The notes: generated by a model from the sequence alone, not told the origin. DNA of 22,322 nucleotides from CAXSEF01 sp050955025 (GCA_050955025.1 JBPBQX010000267.1:1-22322); one strand, 5' to 3'; numbered from the stretch's first letter, positions 1 to 7,430 are shown. Program-made: numbers and translations.

Positions 1-21
1 GGCCAGGTGGCCCGCACCTGA
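1..21 (+). CDS. 3' end of an upstream gene (possibly yidC)
   Basis: From base 1 an open frame reads Gly-Gln-Val-Ala-Arg-Thr and stops at TGA 19-21. That stop shares its A with the engB ATG (TGATG), an arrangement typical of translationally coupled genes. Only six residues are visible, so the product cannot be identified. The membrane insertase gene yidC is often found just before engB in alphaproteobacteria; that identification rests on gene order alone. Confidence 0.35.
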   Translation, partial: GQVART

Positions 22-995
22 TGGCGCCCGGCCGCCGCCCCTGGCGTCCCGGCACCGCGCGGCCGGGTGATGCCGTGCCGGGGGCCGCGTCGCGCCCGGC
101 ACGGCGGCCCGCCGGCAAGGCTGCCGCACGCCCTGCGCCCGGCGCGGCGGATGGCGGCGAGCCCGCGGAGGACGCCGCTCCGCCAGGGGGTGCCGCGGTT
201 CCGCACGACCCCGCCGCCACGGGCCTGCCCGCCGCGTTCGCCGGGCTGCCGGAGCTGTCCGAGGACGACGCCGACGACTGGGACGACGCTCCGGACCAGC
301 CCATTCTCGACGACGCGCCCGCCGAGGCCCACGAGCCGCCGCTCGGGCACCAGGGCGGCCCGAGCGCGGAGCAGATCGAGGCCGGGCGCGTGCTGTTCGC
401 CGCCAACTGCCGCTTCTTCTACGCGGCGCAGCGCTCCGACCAGCTTCCCGAGCCGCGCGGCCCCGAGATCGCCTTCGCCGGCCGCTCCAACGTCGGCAAG
501 TCCAGCCTGATCAACGCGCTGGCCAACCACCACGGCCTGGCGCGCGCGTCCAACCAGCCCGGGCGCACGCGGCAGCTCAACTTCTTCGACCTCGGCGAGC
601 GCCTCACCCTCGTGGACATGCCGGGCTACGGCTACGCCCAGGCCGCCAAGGAGGTGAAGCGCGACTGGCAGGGGCTGATGCTCGACTTCCTGCGCGGGCG
701 GCCCACGCTGCAGCGCGTCGTGCTGCTGCTCGACAGCCGCATCGAGCTGAAGGGCTCCGACGAGGCGGTGATGGAGCTGCTCGACCTGTCGGCCGTCACC
801 TTCCAGATCGTGCTCACCAAGACCGACGGCACCAAGCCCGCGGCGCTGGCGCGCAAGCTCGCCCAGGTCCGCGGCTACGTGCGCGAGCACGCCGCCGCGC
901 ACCCCGACATCATCGCCACCAGCAGCACGACCTTCGCCGGCATCCCGGAGCTGCGCGCCACCCTGGCCACGCTGGCGCTGCCGAAGCAGTCGTAG
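21..995 (+). CDS. engB: Ribosome biogenesis GTP-binding protein EngB (YihA/YsxC)
   Basis: A cytosolic TrmE-Era-type GTPase needed for late assembly of the large ribosomal subunit. All G motifs are visible: G1 GRSNVGKSS at residues 154-162, the G2 threonine in GRT (183), G3 DMPGYG at 199-204, G4 TKTD at 266-269, and a G5-like SS at 301-302. The catalytic core (about 118-324) has the normal family length. It is preceded by about 115 unusual residues, first Ala/Pro/Arg-rich and then an acidic run around 80-100, which look disordered. The ATG at 21 overlaps the upstream TGA, and there is no later in-frame Met before the core, so the long form is preferred; a GTG or other rare start closer to the core cannot be excluded. 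argB follows after a 110-base gap holding a half repeat. Function is secure; the N-terminus is less so. Confidence 0.93.
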   Translation: MAPGRRPWRPGTARPGDAVPGAASRPARRPAGKAAARPAPGAADGGEPAEDAAPPGGAAVPHDPAATGLPAAFAGLPELSEDDADDWDDAPDQPILDDAPAEAHEPPLGHQGGPSAEQIEAGRVLFAANCRFFYAAQRSDQLPEPRGPEIAFAGRSNVGKSSLINALANHHGLARASNQPGRTRQLNFFDLGERLTLVDMPGYGYAQAAKEVKRDWQGLMLDFLRGRPTLQRVVLLLDSRIELKGSDEAVMELLDLSAVTFQIVLTKTDGTKPAALARKLAQVRGYVREHAAAHPDIIATSSTTFAGIPELRATLATLALPKQS

Positions 996-1020
996 GCACG
1001 GCGCTTGCCTTGTGTGTGCC

Positions 1021-1075
1021 GGTCCAGGGGCGCTGCCCCTGGCGGAGTTTGAGGCAGAGCCTCAACCTTGCTTCC
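1021..1075 (+). repeat. Family A intergenic repeat, single right half (copy A1)
   Basis: Lies between engB and argB. It contains the stem-loop CCAGGGGC-GCT-GCCCCTGG (1024-1042), the linker GGCGGAGT, the stem-loop TTGAGGC-AGA-GCCTCAA (1049-1065) and the outer end CCTTGCTTCC (1066-1075). It is the same right half as in copies A2, A5, A6 and A9 but with no left half and no ACTTAAGT centre. It sits 30 bases before the argB ATG, and the argB ribosome site AAGGAG begins 14 bases after it. Confidence 0.85.
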
Positions 1076-1105
1076 TGCCCCGCGCCCCGAAGGAGCCCTC
1101 GCCGG

Positions 1106-2008
1106 ATGTCCCTTTCCCCCGAAGCCCTCGCGGTCGCCGCCGAGCAGGCCGCCGTGCTGGCCCACGCCCTGCCGTTCCTGCGCCGCTATGCCGGCGCCAC
1201 CATCGTGGTGAAGTACGGCGGCCACGCCATGGGCGACCACGCGCTGGCCGAGCAGTTCGGCGCCGACATCGCGCTGCTCAAGCTGGTCGGGCTCAACCCG
1301 GTCGTGGTGCACGGCGGCGGCCCGCAGATCAACGCGATGCTCCAGCGCCTGGCGATCCAGTCCACCTTCGTCGACGGGCTTCGCGTCACCGACGCCGCCA
1401 TGGTCGAGGTCGTCGAGATGGTTCTGGCCGGCACGGTGAACAAGCAGGTCGCGGGGCTCATCAGCCGCGCCGGCGCCATGGCGGTCGGCATCTCCGGCAA
1501 GGACGGCGGCCTGATCCGCGCCCGCAAGCTGCAGAGGACGGTGCGCGACCCGGACAGCCGGATCGAGCGCGTGCTCGACCTCGGCTTCGTCGGCGAGCCG
1601 GTGCAGATCGACGTCGGCGTGATCTACGCGCTCACCGGCGCCGGCATCATCCCGGTGATCGCGCCGATCGGCATGGGCGACGACGGGCAGACCTACAACA
1701 TCAACGCCGACACCGTGGCCGGCTTCATCGCGGGCGCGCTCAAGGCCACGCGGCTGCTGATGCTCACCGACGTGCCGGGCGTGCTCGACGCGGACCGCCA
1801 GCCGATCGCGGAGCTGTCGGTCGCGGACGCCAACGCCGGCATCGCCAGCGGCATGATCTCGGGCGGCATGATCCCCAAGGTGGAGAACTGCCTGGAGGCG
1901 GTGCAGCGCGGGGCGCGCGGCGCGGTGATCCTCGACGGGCGGGTGCCGCACGCCTGCCTGCTGGAGCTGTTCACCGAGGCAGGGCCGGGGACGCTGATCC
2001 GGAGCTGA
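1106..2008 (+). CDS. argB: Acetylglutamate kinase
   Basis: Phosphorylates N-acetyl-L-glutamate with ATP, the second step of the acetylated arginine pathway, in the cytosol. The 300-residue length matches the family. Landmarks are KYGGHAM (36-42), the glycine loop HGGGPQI (69-75), GLRVTD (91-96), GKDGG (131-135), NINADTVAG (198-206), LTDVPGVLD (220-228) and SGGMIPKVE (252-260). These are the nucleotide and acetylglutamate contacts of the amino-acid kinase fold. I chose ATG 1106 because AAGGAG (1090-1095) lies 10 bases upstream and because any extension would have to be translated from the repeat at 1021-1075. It is co-directional with engB. The stop is followed within two bases by a family B repeat shared with the convergent GGDEF gene. 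Confidence 0.97.
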   Translation: MSLSPEALAVAAEQAAVLAHALPFLRRYAGATIVVKYGGHAMGDHALAEQFGADIALLKLVGLNPVVVHGGGPQINAMLQRLAIQSTFVDGLRVTDAAMVEVVEMVLAGTVNKQVAGLISRAGAMAVGISGKDGGLIRARKLQRTVRDPDSRIERVLDLGFVGEPVQIDVGVIYALTGAGIIPVIAPIGMGDDGQTYNINADTVAGFIAGALKATRLLMLTDVPGVLDADRQPIAELSVADANAGIASGMISGGMIPKVENCLEAVQRGARGAVILDGRVPHACLLELFTEAGPGTLIRS

Positions 2009-2009
2009 G

Positions 2010-2131
2010 GCAAGGCAAGAAAGCAGTTCTTTCTTGAAAGAAAGAACCAAAGAACTTTGCCCATGGGGCCTGTGCCTTCATGGGCAAAGTTTTTTTGCTT
2101 CTTTTTCTTCAGAAAAAGAAGGCCTTGCTTC
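2010..2131. repeat. Family B intergenic repeat / bidirectional terminator-like element (copy B1)
   Basis: Fills the gap between the convergent genes argB and the GGDEF gene. Left arm hairpin: GTTCTTTCTT and AAGAAAGAAC around a GA (2026-2047). Central stem: AACTTTGCCCATG (2053-2065) pairs perfectly with CATGGGCAAAGTT (2079-2091) and runs into seven Ts (2090-2096). Right arm hairpin: CTTCTTTTTCT and AGAAAAAGAAG around TC (2098-2121). The outer ends are GGCAAGGCAAG and CCTTGCTTCC. Strongly A/T-rich in an otherwise GC-rich window. Confidence 0.9.
2053..2096 (+). terminator. Intrinsic terminator after argB (central stem of B1)
   Basis: A perfect 13-bp inverted repeat (2053-2065 with 2079-2091, 13-base loop) is followed directly by a run of seven Ts. 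This is the classical rho-independent layout for transcripts arriving from argB. Read from the other side, the same stem is followed by a T-rich stretch, so it may also stop transcripts from the minus-strand GGDEF gene. Confidence 0.75.
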
Positions 2132-2132
2132 C

Positions 2133-3455
2133 TCAGCCTTCCGCCGGGTCGTGCGACACGTACCAACGCCCGCGCCCCGAGGCCTTGGCGTAGCGCAGGG
2201 CCCGCTGCGAGCGGCGCATCAGGCTCTCCACGCTCTCCGCGGTGCCCGTCTGGCGGCAGGCGATGCCCATGGACACGCCGAGCAGCAGCGAGCCTTCCGT
2301 GGCCAGCGCCGCGAACGTCCCCGGCGCCTCCAGGCGCAGCTTCTCCGCGCGCTCGGCCACGGACAGCTCGTCGGCGTTGTCCAGCCAGGCCGCGAACAGG
2401 TCGCCGCCCAAACGCCCGATCAGGTCGGCGGGGCGGAAGGTCCGGCGCAGCATCTCCGCCGTCGCCAGCAGCGCGGAGTCGCCCAGCTCCTGGCCCCAGC
2501 AGGCGTTCATGCGGCGGAAGTGGTCGAGGTCGAGCAGCAGCAGCGTCCCCGGCACGCCCTCGCGGTCCAGCCGGTCGATGCGCCGCGTCATCTCCTGCGT
2601 GAAGGCGTCGCGGTTGAACAGCGCGGTCAGCCCGTCCGAGCGCGACTGCGACGACAGCTCGCCCGCCACCAGCTCCTGGCCGAGCAGCAGCCGAAGCAGC
2701 CCGATCGCCGCCTCCGCCGCGCCGACGTCCGCCTCGTCCCAGGCCGCCGCGCCGGGGCTGCGCCACAGCGCCAGCACCGGGTCGCCGGCCTGGGAGCCGG
2801 CGCACACCAGGACGCCGTGCCCGCCCGCGTCGATCATGCGCCGGCCCGCCGCCCCGGCGCGCGCCGGCATGGAACCCGGCGGCAGCGCCAGCACGGTGCC
2901 GCTCAGACGCAGCACGAAACCGATCGGGTCGAGCAGCGTGGCGCCGGCGGCGCCCATGCGGTCGCACACCAGGTCCAGCGCCAGCTCCAGCGGGCACACC
3001 AGCGCCGCCGGGCCGCGCAGCCCGTCCAGCACCTGCTCGGACACGGCGGCGCGGTGCAGCGCCACGGAGAACGGCGCGACCTTGCGCGTCACCTCCTGCG
3101 CGAAGCCGCGCACGCCGGCCTCGCGGCCCAGCACGTCGTGCAGCGGCGCGGCCGTCACCAGCAGGCACGCCGTGGAGCCGTCCGCGCGGCGCATCCACAC
3201 GCGGCGGCCGCACGACGAGGTGCCCGGCGCGAACGGGTCGCCGTCCGACGGGTCGACCAGAAGCGCGCGCGCCTCGCGGCCGAGCAGCGCGCCCGCGTCG
3301 TGGCCCAGCGCACGCTCCGGCGCCACGAGGCACAGCCGCCCGTCCGCGTCCGTCTCGAACACCAGCTCCGCCGCGGTGCCGAGGATCTCCGGCCAGGAGG
3401 CGTCACCCACGCGCGGCAGGTCCTGTTCGGCGGCGATGGCAAGGTCCTCGTTCAT
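2133..3455 (-). CDS. PAS / degenerate GGDEF-domain protein, probable c-di-GMP receptor
   Basis: A soluble protein of about 440 residues. The N-terminal part (about 20-125) looks like a PAS sensor, the middle (about 135-265) may be GAF-like, and a GGDEF domain fills about 270-435 (it starts near SDGLTALFNRDAF). The signature reads GGDLF (351-355) instead of GG(D/E)EF, losing the catalytic/metal glutamate, and the DxDxFKxxND segment reads DLDHFRRMNACWG. Cyclase activity is therefore unlikely. The inhibitory-site motif RxxD (RPAD, 342-345) is kept at the canonical five-residue spacing, so it may bind c-di-GMP as an effector. ATG 3455 is adjacent to an in-frame TTG at 3458; GGGAG (3468-3472) could serve either. 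It diverges from dapD across 181 bases and converges on argB. Confidence 0.85.
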   Translation of the reverse strand: MNEDLAIAAEQDLPRVGDASWPEILGTAAELVFETDADGRLCLVAPERALGHDAGALLGREARALLVDPSDGDPFAPGTSSCGRRVWMRRADGSTACLLVTAAPLHDVLGREAGVRGFAQEVTRKVAPFSVALHRAAVSEQVLDGLRGPAALVCPLELALDLVCDRMGAAGATLLDPIGFVLRLSGTVLALPPGSMPARAGAAGRRMIDAGGHGVLVCAGSQAGDPVLALWRSPGAAAWDEADVGAAEAAIGLLRLLLGQELVAGELSSQSRSDGLTALFNRDAFTQEMTRRIDRLDREGVPGTLLLLDLDHFRRMNACWGQELGDSALLATAEMLRRTFRPADLIGRLGGDLFAAWLDNADELSVAERAEKLRLEAPGTFAALATEGSLLLGVSMGIACRQTGTAESVESLMRRSQRALRYAKASGRGRWYVSHDPAEG

Positions 3456-3559
3456 CAATGCTGCGCACTCCCGTTGGCGTGATCCTGCCAGCGGGGGGTG
3501 AACAGCCGCTTAACCCGGGGCGGCCGGGCGGGACAAGCGCCCCGTGCGCCGCCGCGTCG

Positions 3560-3588
3560 TTGACACTGCGGTGCGCTTCGGGCACGGG
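3560..3588 (+). promoter_or_regulatory. Weak candidate promoter for dapD
   Basis: TTGACA at 3560-3565 is a perfect -35 hexamer in the divergent gap before dapD, but the hexamer 17 bases downstream (CACGGG) is a poor -10. Only the -35 half supports this call, so treat it as a pointer. Confidence 0.2.
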
Positions 3589-3636
3589 GCGGGCGCCCCG
3601 GCCGACGGTCGCGGCCGAACCGCGGGGCCAGGGTGC

Positions 3637-4464
3637 ATGGGCGACGACGACACGCTGCGGCTGCGGATCGAGGCGCTCTGGGACGCGCGCGACACCCTCT
3701 CGCCCGCCACCGGCGGCGCGCCGCGCGAGGCCGTACAGGAGGCGCTCGATGCGCTCGACTCCGGCCGCCTGCGCGTCGCCACCCCGGGCGAGGGCGGCTG
3801 GGTCGTGCACCAGTGGCTCAAGAAGGCGGTGCTGCTGTCGTTCCGCCTCAACGACAACGTCCTCGTCGGCGGCGGCTGGGACAAGGTGCCGCTCAAGTTC
3901 GCCGGCTGGGGCGAGAACCGCTTCCGCGAGGCCGGCTTCCGCGCGGTCCCCGGCGCCGTGGTGCGCCACTCGGCCTACATCGCGCCGGGCGTCGTGCTGA
4001 TGCCCTCCTTCGTCAACATCGGCGCCCACGTCGGCGCGGGCACCATGGTCGACACCTGGGCCACCGTCGGCTCCTGCGCCCAGATCGGCGCGCGCTGCCA
4101 CATCAGCGGCGGCACCGGCATCGGCGGCGTGCTCGAGCCGCTCCAGGCCGGGCCGGTGATCATCGAGGACGACTGCTTCATCGGCGCACGCTCCGAGGTC
4201 GCCGAGGGCGTCGTCGTCGAGCGCGGCAGCGTGCTGTCCATGGGCGTCTTCCTCGGCGCCTCCACCAAGATCGTCGACCGCGCCACCGGCGAGGTCACCA
4301 TGGGCCGCGTCCCCGCCTTCTCCGTCGTCATCCCCGGCACACTGCCCGGGCGGCCGCTTCCGGACGGCACGCCCGGGCCCGGCCTCGCCTGCGCGGTCAT
4401 CGTCAAGCGCGTGGACGAGCGCACGCGGTCCAAGACGTCCATCAACGAGCTGCTGCGCGAGTGA
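3637..4464 (+). CDS. dapD: 2,3,4,5-tetrahydropyridine-2,6-dicarboxylate N-succinyltransferase
   Basis: Transfers succinyl from succinyl-CoA to tetrahydrodipicolinate in the succinylase branch of diaminopimelate/lysine synthesis, feeding peptidoglycan; cytosolic and trimeric in this family. The 275-residue length is normal. The family hallmark WLKKAVLLSFR lies at 60-70. From about 105 to 215 the protein is a run of hexapeptide (left-handed beta-helix) repeats, including NIGAHVGAGTMVDTWATVGS (127-146) with the expected acidic residue D139, and GGTGIGGVLEPLQAGP at 158-173. ATG 3637 gives the expected N-terminus; an upstream GTG at 3544 would add about 31 atypical residues. No strong Shine-Dalgarno is visible. 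It sits directly before dapE, separated by a full family A repeat. Confidence 0.96.
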   Translation: MGDDDTLRLRIEALWDARDTLSPATGGAPREAVQEALDALDSGRLRVATPGEGGWVVHQWLKKAVLLSFRLNDNVLVGGGWDKVPLKFAGWGENRFREAGFRAVPGAVVRHSAYIAPGVVLMPSFVNIGAHVGAGTMVDTWATVGSCAQIGARCHISGGTGIGGVLEPLQAGPVIIEDDCFIGARSEVAEGVVVERGSVLSMGVFLGASTKIVDRATGEVTMGRVPAFSVVIPGTLPGRPLPDGTPGPGLACAVIVKRVDERTRSKTSINELLRE

Positions 4465-4470
4465 GAAGGC

Positions 4471-4597
4471 AAGCAAGGCCGGGCCCTGCCCGGACCCGCC
4501 AGGGGCGAGCCGCCCCTGGACCGGCCTCACTTAAGTATGGGTTTCCAAAGGCGAGCCTTTGGCGGAGTTCAGAGGCAGAGCCTCTGGCCTTGCTTCC
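4471..4597. repeat. Family A intergenic repeat, full-length (copy A2)
   Basis: Outer ends AAGCAAGGCC (4471-4480) and GGCCTTGCTT form a 10-bp terminal inverted repeat. Inside, in order: stem CCGGGC-CCT-GCCCGG, linker ACCCGCC, stem CCAGGGGCG-AGC-CGCCCCTGG (4499-4519), central palindrome ACTTAAGT (4529-4536), stem CCAAAGGC-GA-GCCTTTGG (4545-4562), linker CGGAGT, stem CCAGAGGC-AGA-GCCTCTGG, then CCTTGCTTCC ending at 4597. It begins seven bases after the dapD stop and ends exactly where the likely dapE start codon begins. Confidence 0.9.
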
Positions 4598-5719
4598 TTG
4601 CTGACTCCCGACCCCGTCCCCCTCGCGCAGGCCCTGCTGCGCTGCGCCTCCGTCACCCCCGCCGACGACGGCGCGCAGGCGGTCCTCGCCGCGGCCCTGG
4701 AGCGCCTGGGCTTCACCGTGACGCACCTGCCGTTCGGCACCACGCCCAACCTGTTCGCCCGACGCGGCGACGCCGGCCCGCACCTCTGCTTCGCCGGCCA
4801 CACCGACGTCGTCCCCCCCGGCGAGCGCGGCTGGACCAGCCCGCCGTTCGACGCGGCCGTGCGCGGCGACACCCTGTTCGGACGCGGCGCGGTGGACATG
4901 AAGGGCGCGATCGCCTGCTTCGTCGCCGCCTGCGAGCACCACCTGGCCACGCCACGCGCCGGCTCGGTCAGCCTGCTGGTCACGGGCGACGAAGAGGGGC
5001 CGGCCACGGACGGCACGACGCGCGTGCTCGACTGGATGGCGGCGCACGGGCACGTCCCCGACCTCTGCCTGGTCGGCGAGCCCACCAACCCCGAGGCGCT
5101 CGGCGACGCGGTCAAGGTCGGCCGGCGCGGCAGCCTCAATGCCACGATCACCGTGCACGGCACCCAGGGCCACGCCGCCTACCCCGAGCGCGCCGACAAC
5201 CCCGTGCACCGGCTGCTGCGCGTCCTCGCGGCCCTGACCGCGGCGCCGCTCGACGAGGGCACGGCGTGGTTCGCGCCGTCGGGGCTGCAGGTCGTCGACC
5301 TCGACGTGGGCAACCCCGCGTTCAACGTGATCCCCGACCGGGCGCGGGCGCGCCTCAACATCCGGTTCAACGACCGCCACACCGGCGCCTCGCTGGAGCG
5401 GTGGCTGCGCGCCGTGCTTGCGCAGCACGCGCCGCGCGCGTCGCTCGACGTCGTGGTCGGCGCGGAGTGCTTCCTGACGGAGCCGGGCCCGCTGGTGGAG
5501 CGGCTGTGCGACGCGATCGAGCGCACGCTCGGGCGCCGCCCCAGGCGCGAGACGGCCGGCGGCACGTCCGACGCGCGCTTCGTCGCCCGGCACTGCCCGG
5601 TCGCGGAGTTCGGCCTGGTCGGCGCCTCCATGCACGCGGCCGACGAGCACGTGCCGCTCGCCGACCTGCGCGCGCTCGCCGGCTGCTACGCCGCGATCCT
5701 CGCCGAGTTCGTGCCGTGA
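4598..5719 (+). CDS. dapE: Succinyl-diaminopimelate desuccinylase
   Basis: Dizinc M20-family amidohydrolase that removes succinate from N-succinyl-LL-2,6-diaminopimelate, later in the same pathway as dapD. The expected metal ligands and catalytic residues are visible: H68 and D70 in AGHTDVV, D100 in GAVDMKG, the glutamates of TGDEEGP (E132, E133), E161 in GEPT, and H346 in GASMHAADEH. The dimerisation-lid histidine region is GTQGHAAYP (188-196). The proposed start is TTG 4598, giving 373 residues, the usual length. There is no ATG nearby and no clear ribosome site, because the preceding bases belong to repeat A2. The downstream membrane-protein gene overlaps the stop (GTGA), indicating coupling. 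Confidence 0.95.
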   Translation: MLTPDPVPLAQALLRCASVTPADDGAQAVLAAALERLGFTVTHLPFGTTPNLFARRGDAGPHLCFAGHTDVVPPGERGWTSPPFDAAVRGDTLFGRGAVDMKGAIACFVAACEHHLATPRAGSVSLLVTGDEEGPATDGTTRVLDWMAAHGHVPDLCLVGEPTNPEALGDAVKVGRRGSLNATITVHGTQGHAAYPERADNPVHRLLRVLAALTAAPLDEGTAWFAPSGLQVVDLDVGNPAFNVIPDRARARLNIRFNDRHTGASLERWLRAVLAQHAPRASLDVVVGAECFLTEPGPLVERLCDAIERTLGRRPRRETAGGTSDARFVARHCPVAEFGLVGASMHAADEHVPLADLRALAGCYAAILAEFVP

Positions 5720-6573
5720 GCGGCCCCGGCCGCCCCGGACCCGATCGCCCCGGCCTCGGCGCACGGCTGCGCGCCCTGCTGCCCGCCGGCCTGCGCGCGC
5801 GCCTGCCCGGCGGCGCGCCCGGACCCCGCGAGCGCGCGCGCGACGACGTCCCGCCCGGCATGGCCCGCCCGGACGAGCCGCCCCCCTTCGTCGCCCCCGA
5901 CGACGTCTGGAACCGCCCGCGCGCATCCGGCCGCCCCGCCGGTCCGTTCCGCCTGCCGCGCCGGGGGGCGGAGCGGTCCGACGCCGCCAGATCCGGGCGT
6001 GACGAACCGGCCGCACCCCGCCGCCCCTTCTCGCTCGGCAGCGTCGCGCGCGCGCTGTGGCGCCTCGGGCGCGGCCATGCCGACGGGCTCGACGGCTTCA
6101 ACGCCACGGTCGCGGGGTTCCTCGCCTCGCTGCTGCCGCTGCTGCTGCTGGCCGTGCTGATGGCGGCCGGCGGGGCCCCGGACGCGGCGCGCGGCCTCGC
6201 CGGGGCGGTGGTCGGGCTGCTCGCGCCGCCGGTGCTGTCGCACGCCCTGGCCACGCGCTGGGGGCGCGAGCGCGAGTGGCTACGCTACGCCGTCGCCGTG
6301 AACTGGTGCCAGTGGGCGCTGCCCATGCTGTTCGCCGTGCTCCTCCTCCTCGCCCAGCTCGTGACCGGCGGCGGCGACGGGGCGGCGCTCGCCGTGCGCG
6401 TCGCCGTGCTCGGGCTGGTCGCTTACTGGCTATGGCTCAACTGGTTCATCGCCCGCCACGCCCTGTCGATCCAGGCCGGGCGCGCGGCGCTGCTGGTGTT
6501 CCTGGTCAGCCTCGGCAGCGGCGCGATGGTTCTGCTGCCACAGCTCGCGGCGGGGCTGCTCGCGCGGGGCTAG
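5716..6573 (+). CDS. Uncharacterised membrane protein coupled to dapE
   Basis: Starts at a GTG overlapping the dapE stop (GTGA) and encodes 285 residues. I do not recognise a named family. Residues 1-120 are Pro/Arg/Gly-rich and probably disordered and cytoplasmic. The rest is hydrophobic, with likely membrane segments around 131-151, 157-178 (weaker), 191-215, 225-245 and 255-280. The stretch YAVAVNWCQWALPM (191-204) is Trp-rich and polar for a helix. The overlap suggests co-translation with dapE, but nothing in the protein indicates a role in lysine synthesis. An internal start nearer the first helix is possible. The G/C-rich wobble pattern supports real coding. Confidence 0.75.
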   Translation: MSGPGRPGPDRPGLGARLRALLPAGLRARLPGGAPGPRERARDDVPPGMARPDEPPPFVAPDDVWNRPRASGRPAGPFRLPRRGAERSDAARSGRDEPAAPRRPFSLGSVARALWRLGRGHADGLDGFNATVAGFLASLLPLLLLAVLMAAGGAPDAARGLAGAVVGLLAPPVLSHALATRWGREREWLRYAVAVNWCQWALPMLFAVLLLLAQLVTGGGDGAALAVRVAVLGLVAYWLWLNWFIARHALSIQAGRAALLVFLVSLGSGAMVLLPQLAAGLLARG

Positions 6574-6577
6574 GCAG

Positions 6578-6634
6578 GCAAGGTCAAGGCTCCGCCTCGA
6601 GCTCCGCCAAAGGCTGCTCTCCTGGAACGCGCCA
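6578..6634. repeat. Family A intergenic repeat, single half, inverted (copy A3)
   Basis: Five bases after the stop of the dapE-linked membrane gene: GCAAGG, an imperfect stem TCAAGGC-TCC-GCCTCGA, linker GCTCCGCC, then AAAGGCTGCTCTCCTGGAAC, corresponding to the right half of A5 read in reverse. It ends at GGAACGCGCCACC with no central palindrome or second half. The stems carry mismatches, so this looks like a decaying or truncated copy. The remaining bases to 6702 hold nothing else I can recognise. Confidence 0.75.
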
Positions 6635-6702
6635 CCGCGGCGGGGCTGCGGGTTCCCGACGCGCCCCGGGCCGGACCCCGGGGCCAGCCCCGCGCGCGCC
6701 GG

Positions 6703-7245
6703 TCAGACGGGTGCGTCGCGGCCGCGCGCCAGGAGCGGCGTGGGGTCGGGCTGCCCCTCGTAGTAGCCGGATTCGCGCAGGAAGCCGTGGCGGCCGAGGG
6801 CGTCGACGACGAGCGCGCCGCTGTCGGGGTAGGTGCAGACCTCCGCGGGCGGCTCGGCGCCGATCGCGAGGTAGACCAGGTCGCCCGTGTTGTCCGGGGT
6901 CGCGGGGTTGGCGATCTGGTGGGCGATCCCCGTGTCGGCCGGGCAGGAGATGCAGTCCCCGGGGCGGATCTCGCACACGCGGTCGCCGTAGCGGAACAGG
7001 CCGCAGCCTTCGAGCACCACGAAGATCTCGTCGGCCTGGAGGTGCGTGTGCGCCGGGCATGCGCTGTGGCCCGGGGGCACACGCACGGCGCCCATGCCGA
7101 GGCGGCCCATCCCGAACCGCCCCGGCCCCGCCTCCCTCAGCGCGGGCGTCAGCGCGCGCCGGAAATGCGTCCAGGCGGCGGGCACGTCGGCCGCGACCTC
7201 CGGCGCCGTGTGCATGTTGACGATCGTGGGCGCCTTCCCGGTCAT
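6703..7245 (-). CDS. Cupin-domain protein
   Basis: A 180-residue single-domain cupin. The metal-binding motif is visible: H66 and H68 in CPAHTHLQADE, E73, and H109 in GIAHQIANP, with the turn motif YGDRVCEIRPGD (86-97) between. This arrangement usually binds one divalent metal; substrate and reaction cannot be read from the sequence (dioxygenase, isomerase or small-molecule binding are all possible). The start is ATG 7245, supported by GGGAGG six bases upstream; longer frames run into repeat-derived sequence. The neighbour is a divergent nitroreductase 185 bases away. The C-terminal 50 residues (about 130-180) lie outside the core barrel and end in GRDAPV. Confidence 0.85.
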   Translation of the reverse strand: MTGKAPTIVNMHTAPEVAADVPAAWTHFRRALTPALREAGPGRFGMGRLGMGAVRVPPGHSACPAHTHLQADEIFVVLEGCGLFRYGDRVCEIRPGDCISCPADTGIAHQIANPATPDNTGDLVYLAIGAEPPAEVCTYPDSGALVVDALGRHGFLRESGYYEGQPDPTPLLARGRDAPV

Positions 7246-7304
7246 GTCCGTCCTCCCGTGTCCGCGCCACACGGGCGCAGGCCGACCTTGCGGCATGCGA
7301 ACAC

Positions 7305-7364
7305 GGGGATCAAAGCGTTCCCCGGGCCTTTGCGGGTTCAGGCAGAGCCCTGGCCGGCTTCCTT
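7305..7364. repeat. Family A-related half repeat, third module type (copy A4)
   Basis: GGGGATCAAAG..., then CCTTTGCGGGTTCAGGCAGAGC and a degenerate end GGCTTCC. The same module (GGATCAAAG, CCTTTGCGGGT, GGGC) appears as the right half of A7 and A8. In reverse it follows the left-half plan (end, stem, ACCCGC, second stem). It is unusual in lying in a divergent gap, between cupin and nitroreductase, rather than after a gene. Stems are poorly conserved here. Confidence 0.6.
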
Positions 7365-7430
7365 CCGCCCGCCCCCTGGCGGACCGGCCCGCGGGGTTGG
7401 CATGGTGTCGCGAACCCACGGGAGAGAGCC

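Noticed and set aside
1010..1105. Upstream extension of argB (start near 1010)
   Set aside because: It would be translated from repeat A1; ATG 1106 has a good AAGGAG and gives the family length.
875..2050. Minus-strand frame opposite argB
   Set aside because: His/Asp/Arg-rich shadow of argB with no recognisable motif.
2057..2602. Open frame starting in repeat B1 (a Phe-rich Phe/Arg/Lys stretch), with similar frames near 13489-13686 and 16348-16545
   Set aside because: Their characteristic sequence is the translation of the B hairpins; the rest is antisense to real genes. They are artefacts of the repeat, and likely the source of Phe-rich hypothetical proteins in related annotations.
4471..4597. 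Family A copies as ordinary insertion sequences
   Set aside because: They are about 60-185 bases, encode no transposase and show no clear target-site duplications by eye. A MITE/REP-like origin stays open and is raised as a finding instead.
4537..5715. Upstream part of the frame that ends at 6573
   Set aside because: This part is an Arg-rich out-of-frame reading of dapE; the real gene starts at GTG 5716, overlapping the dapE stop.
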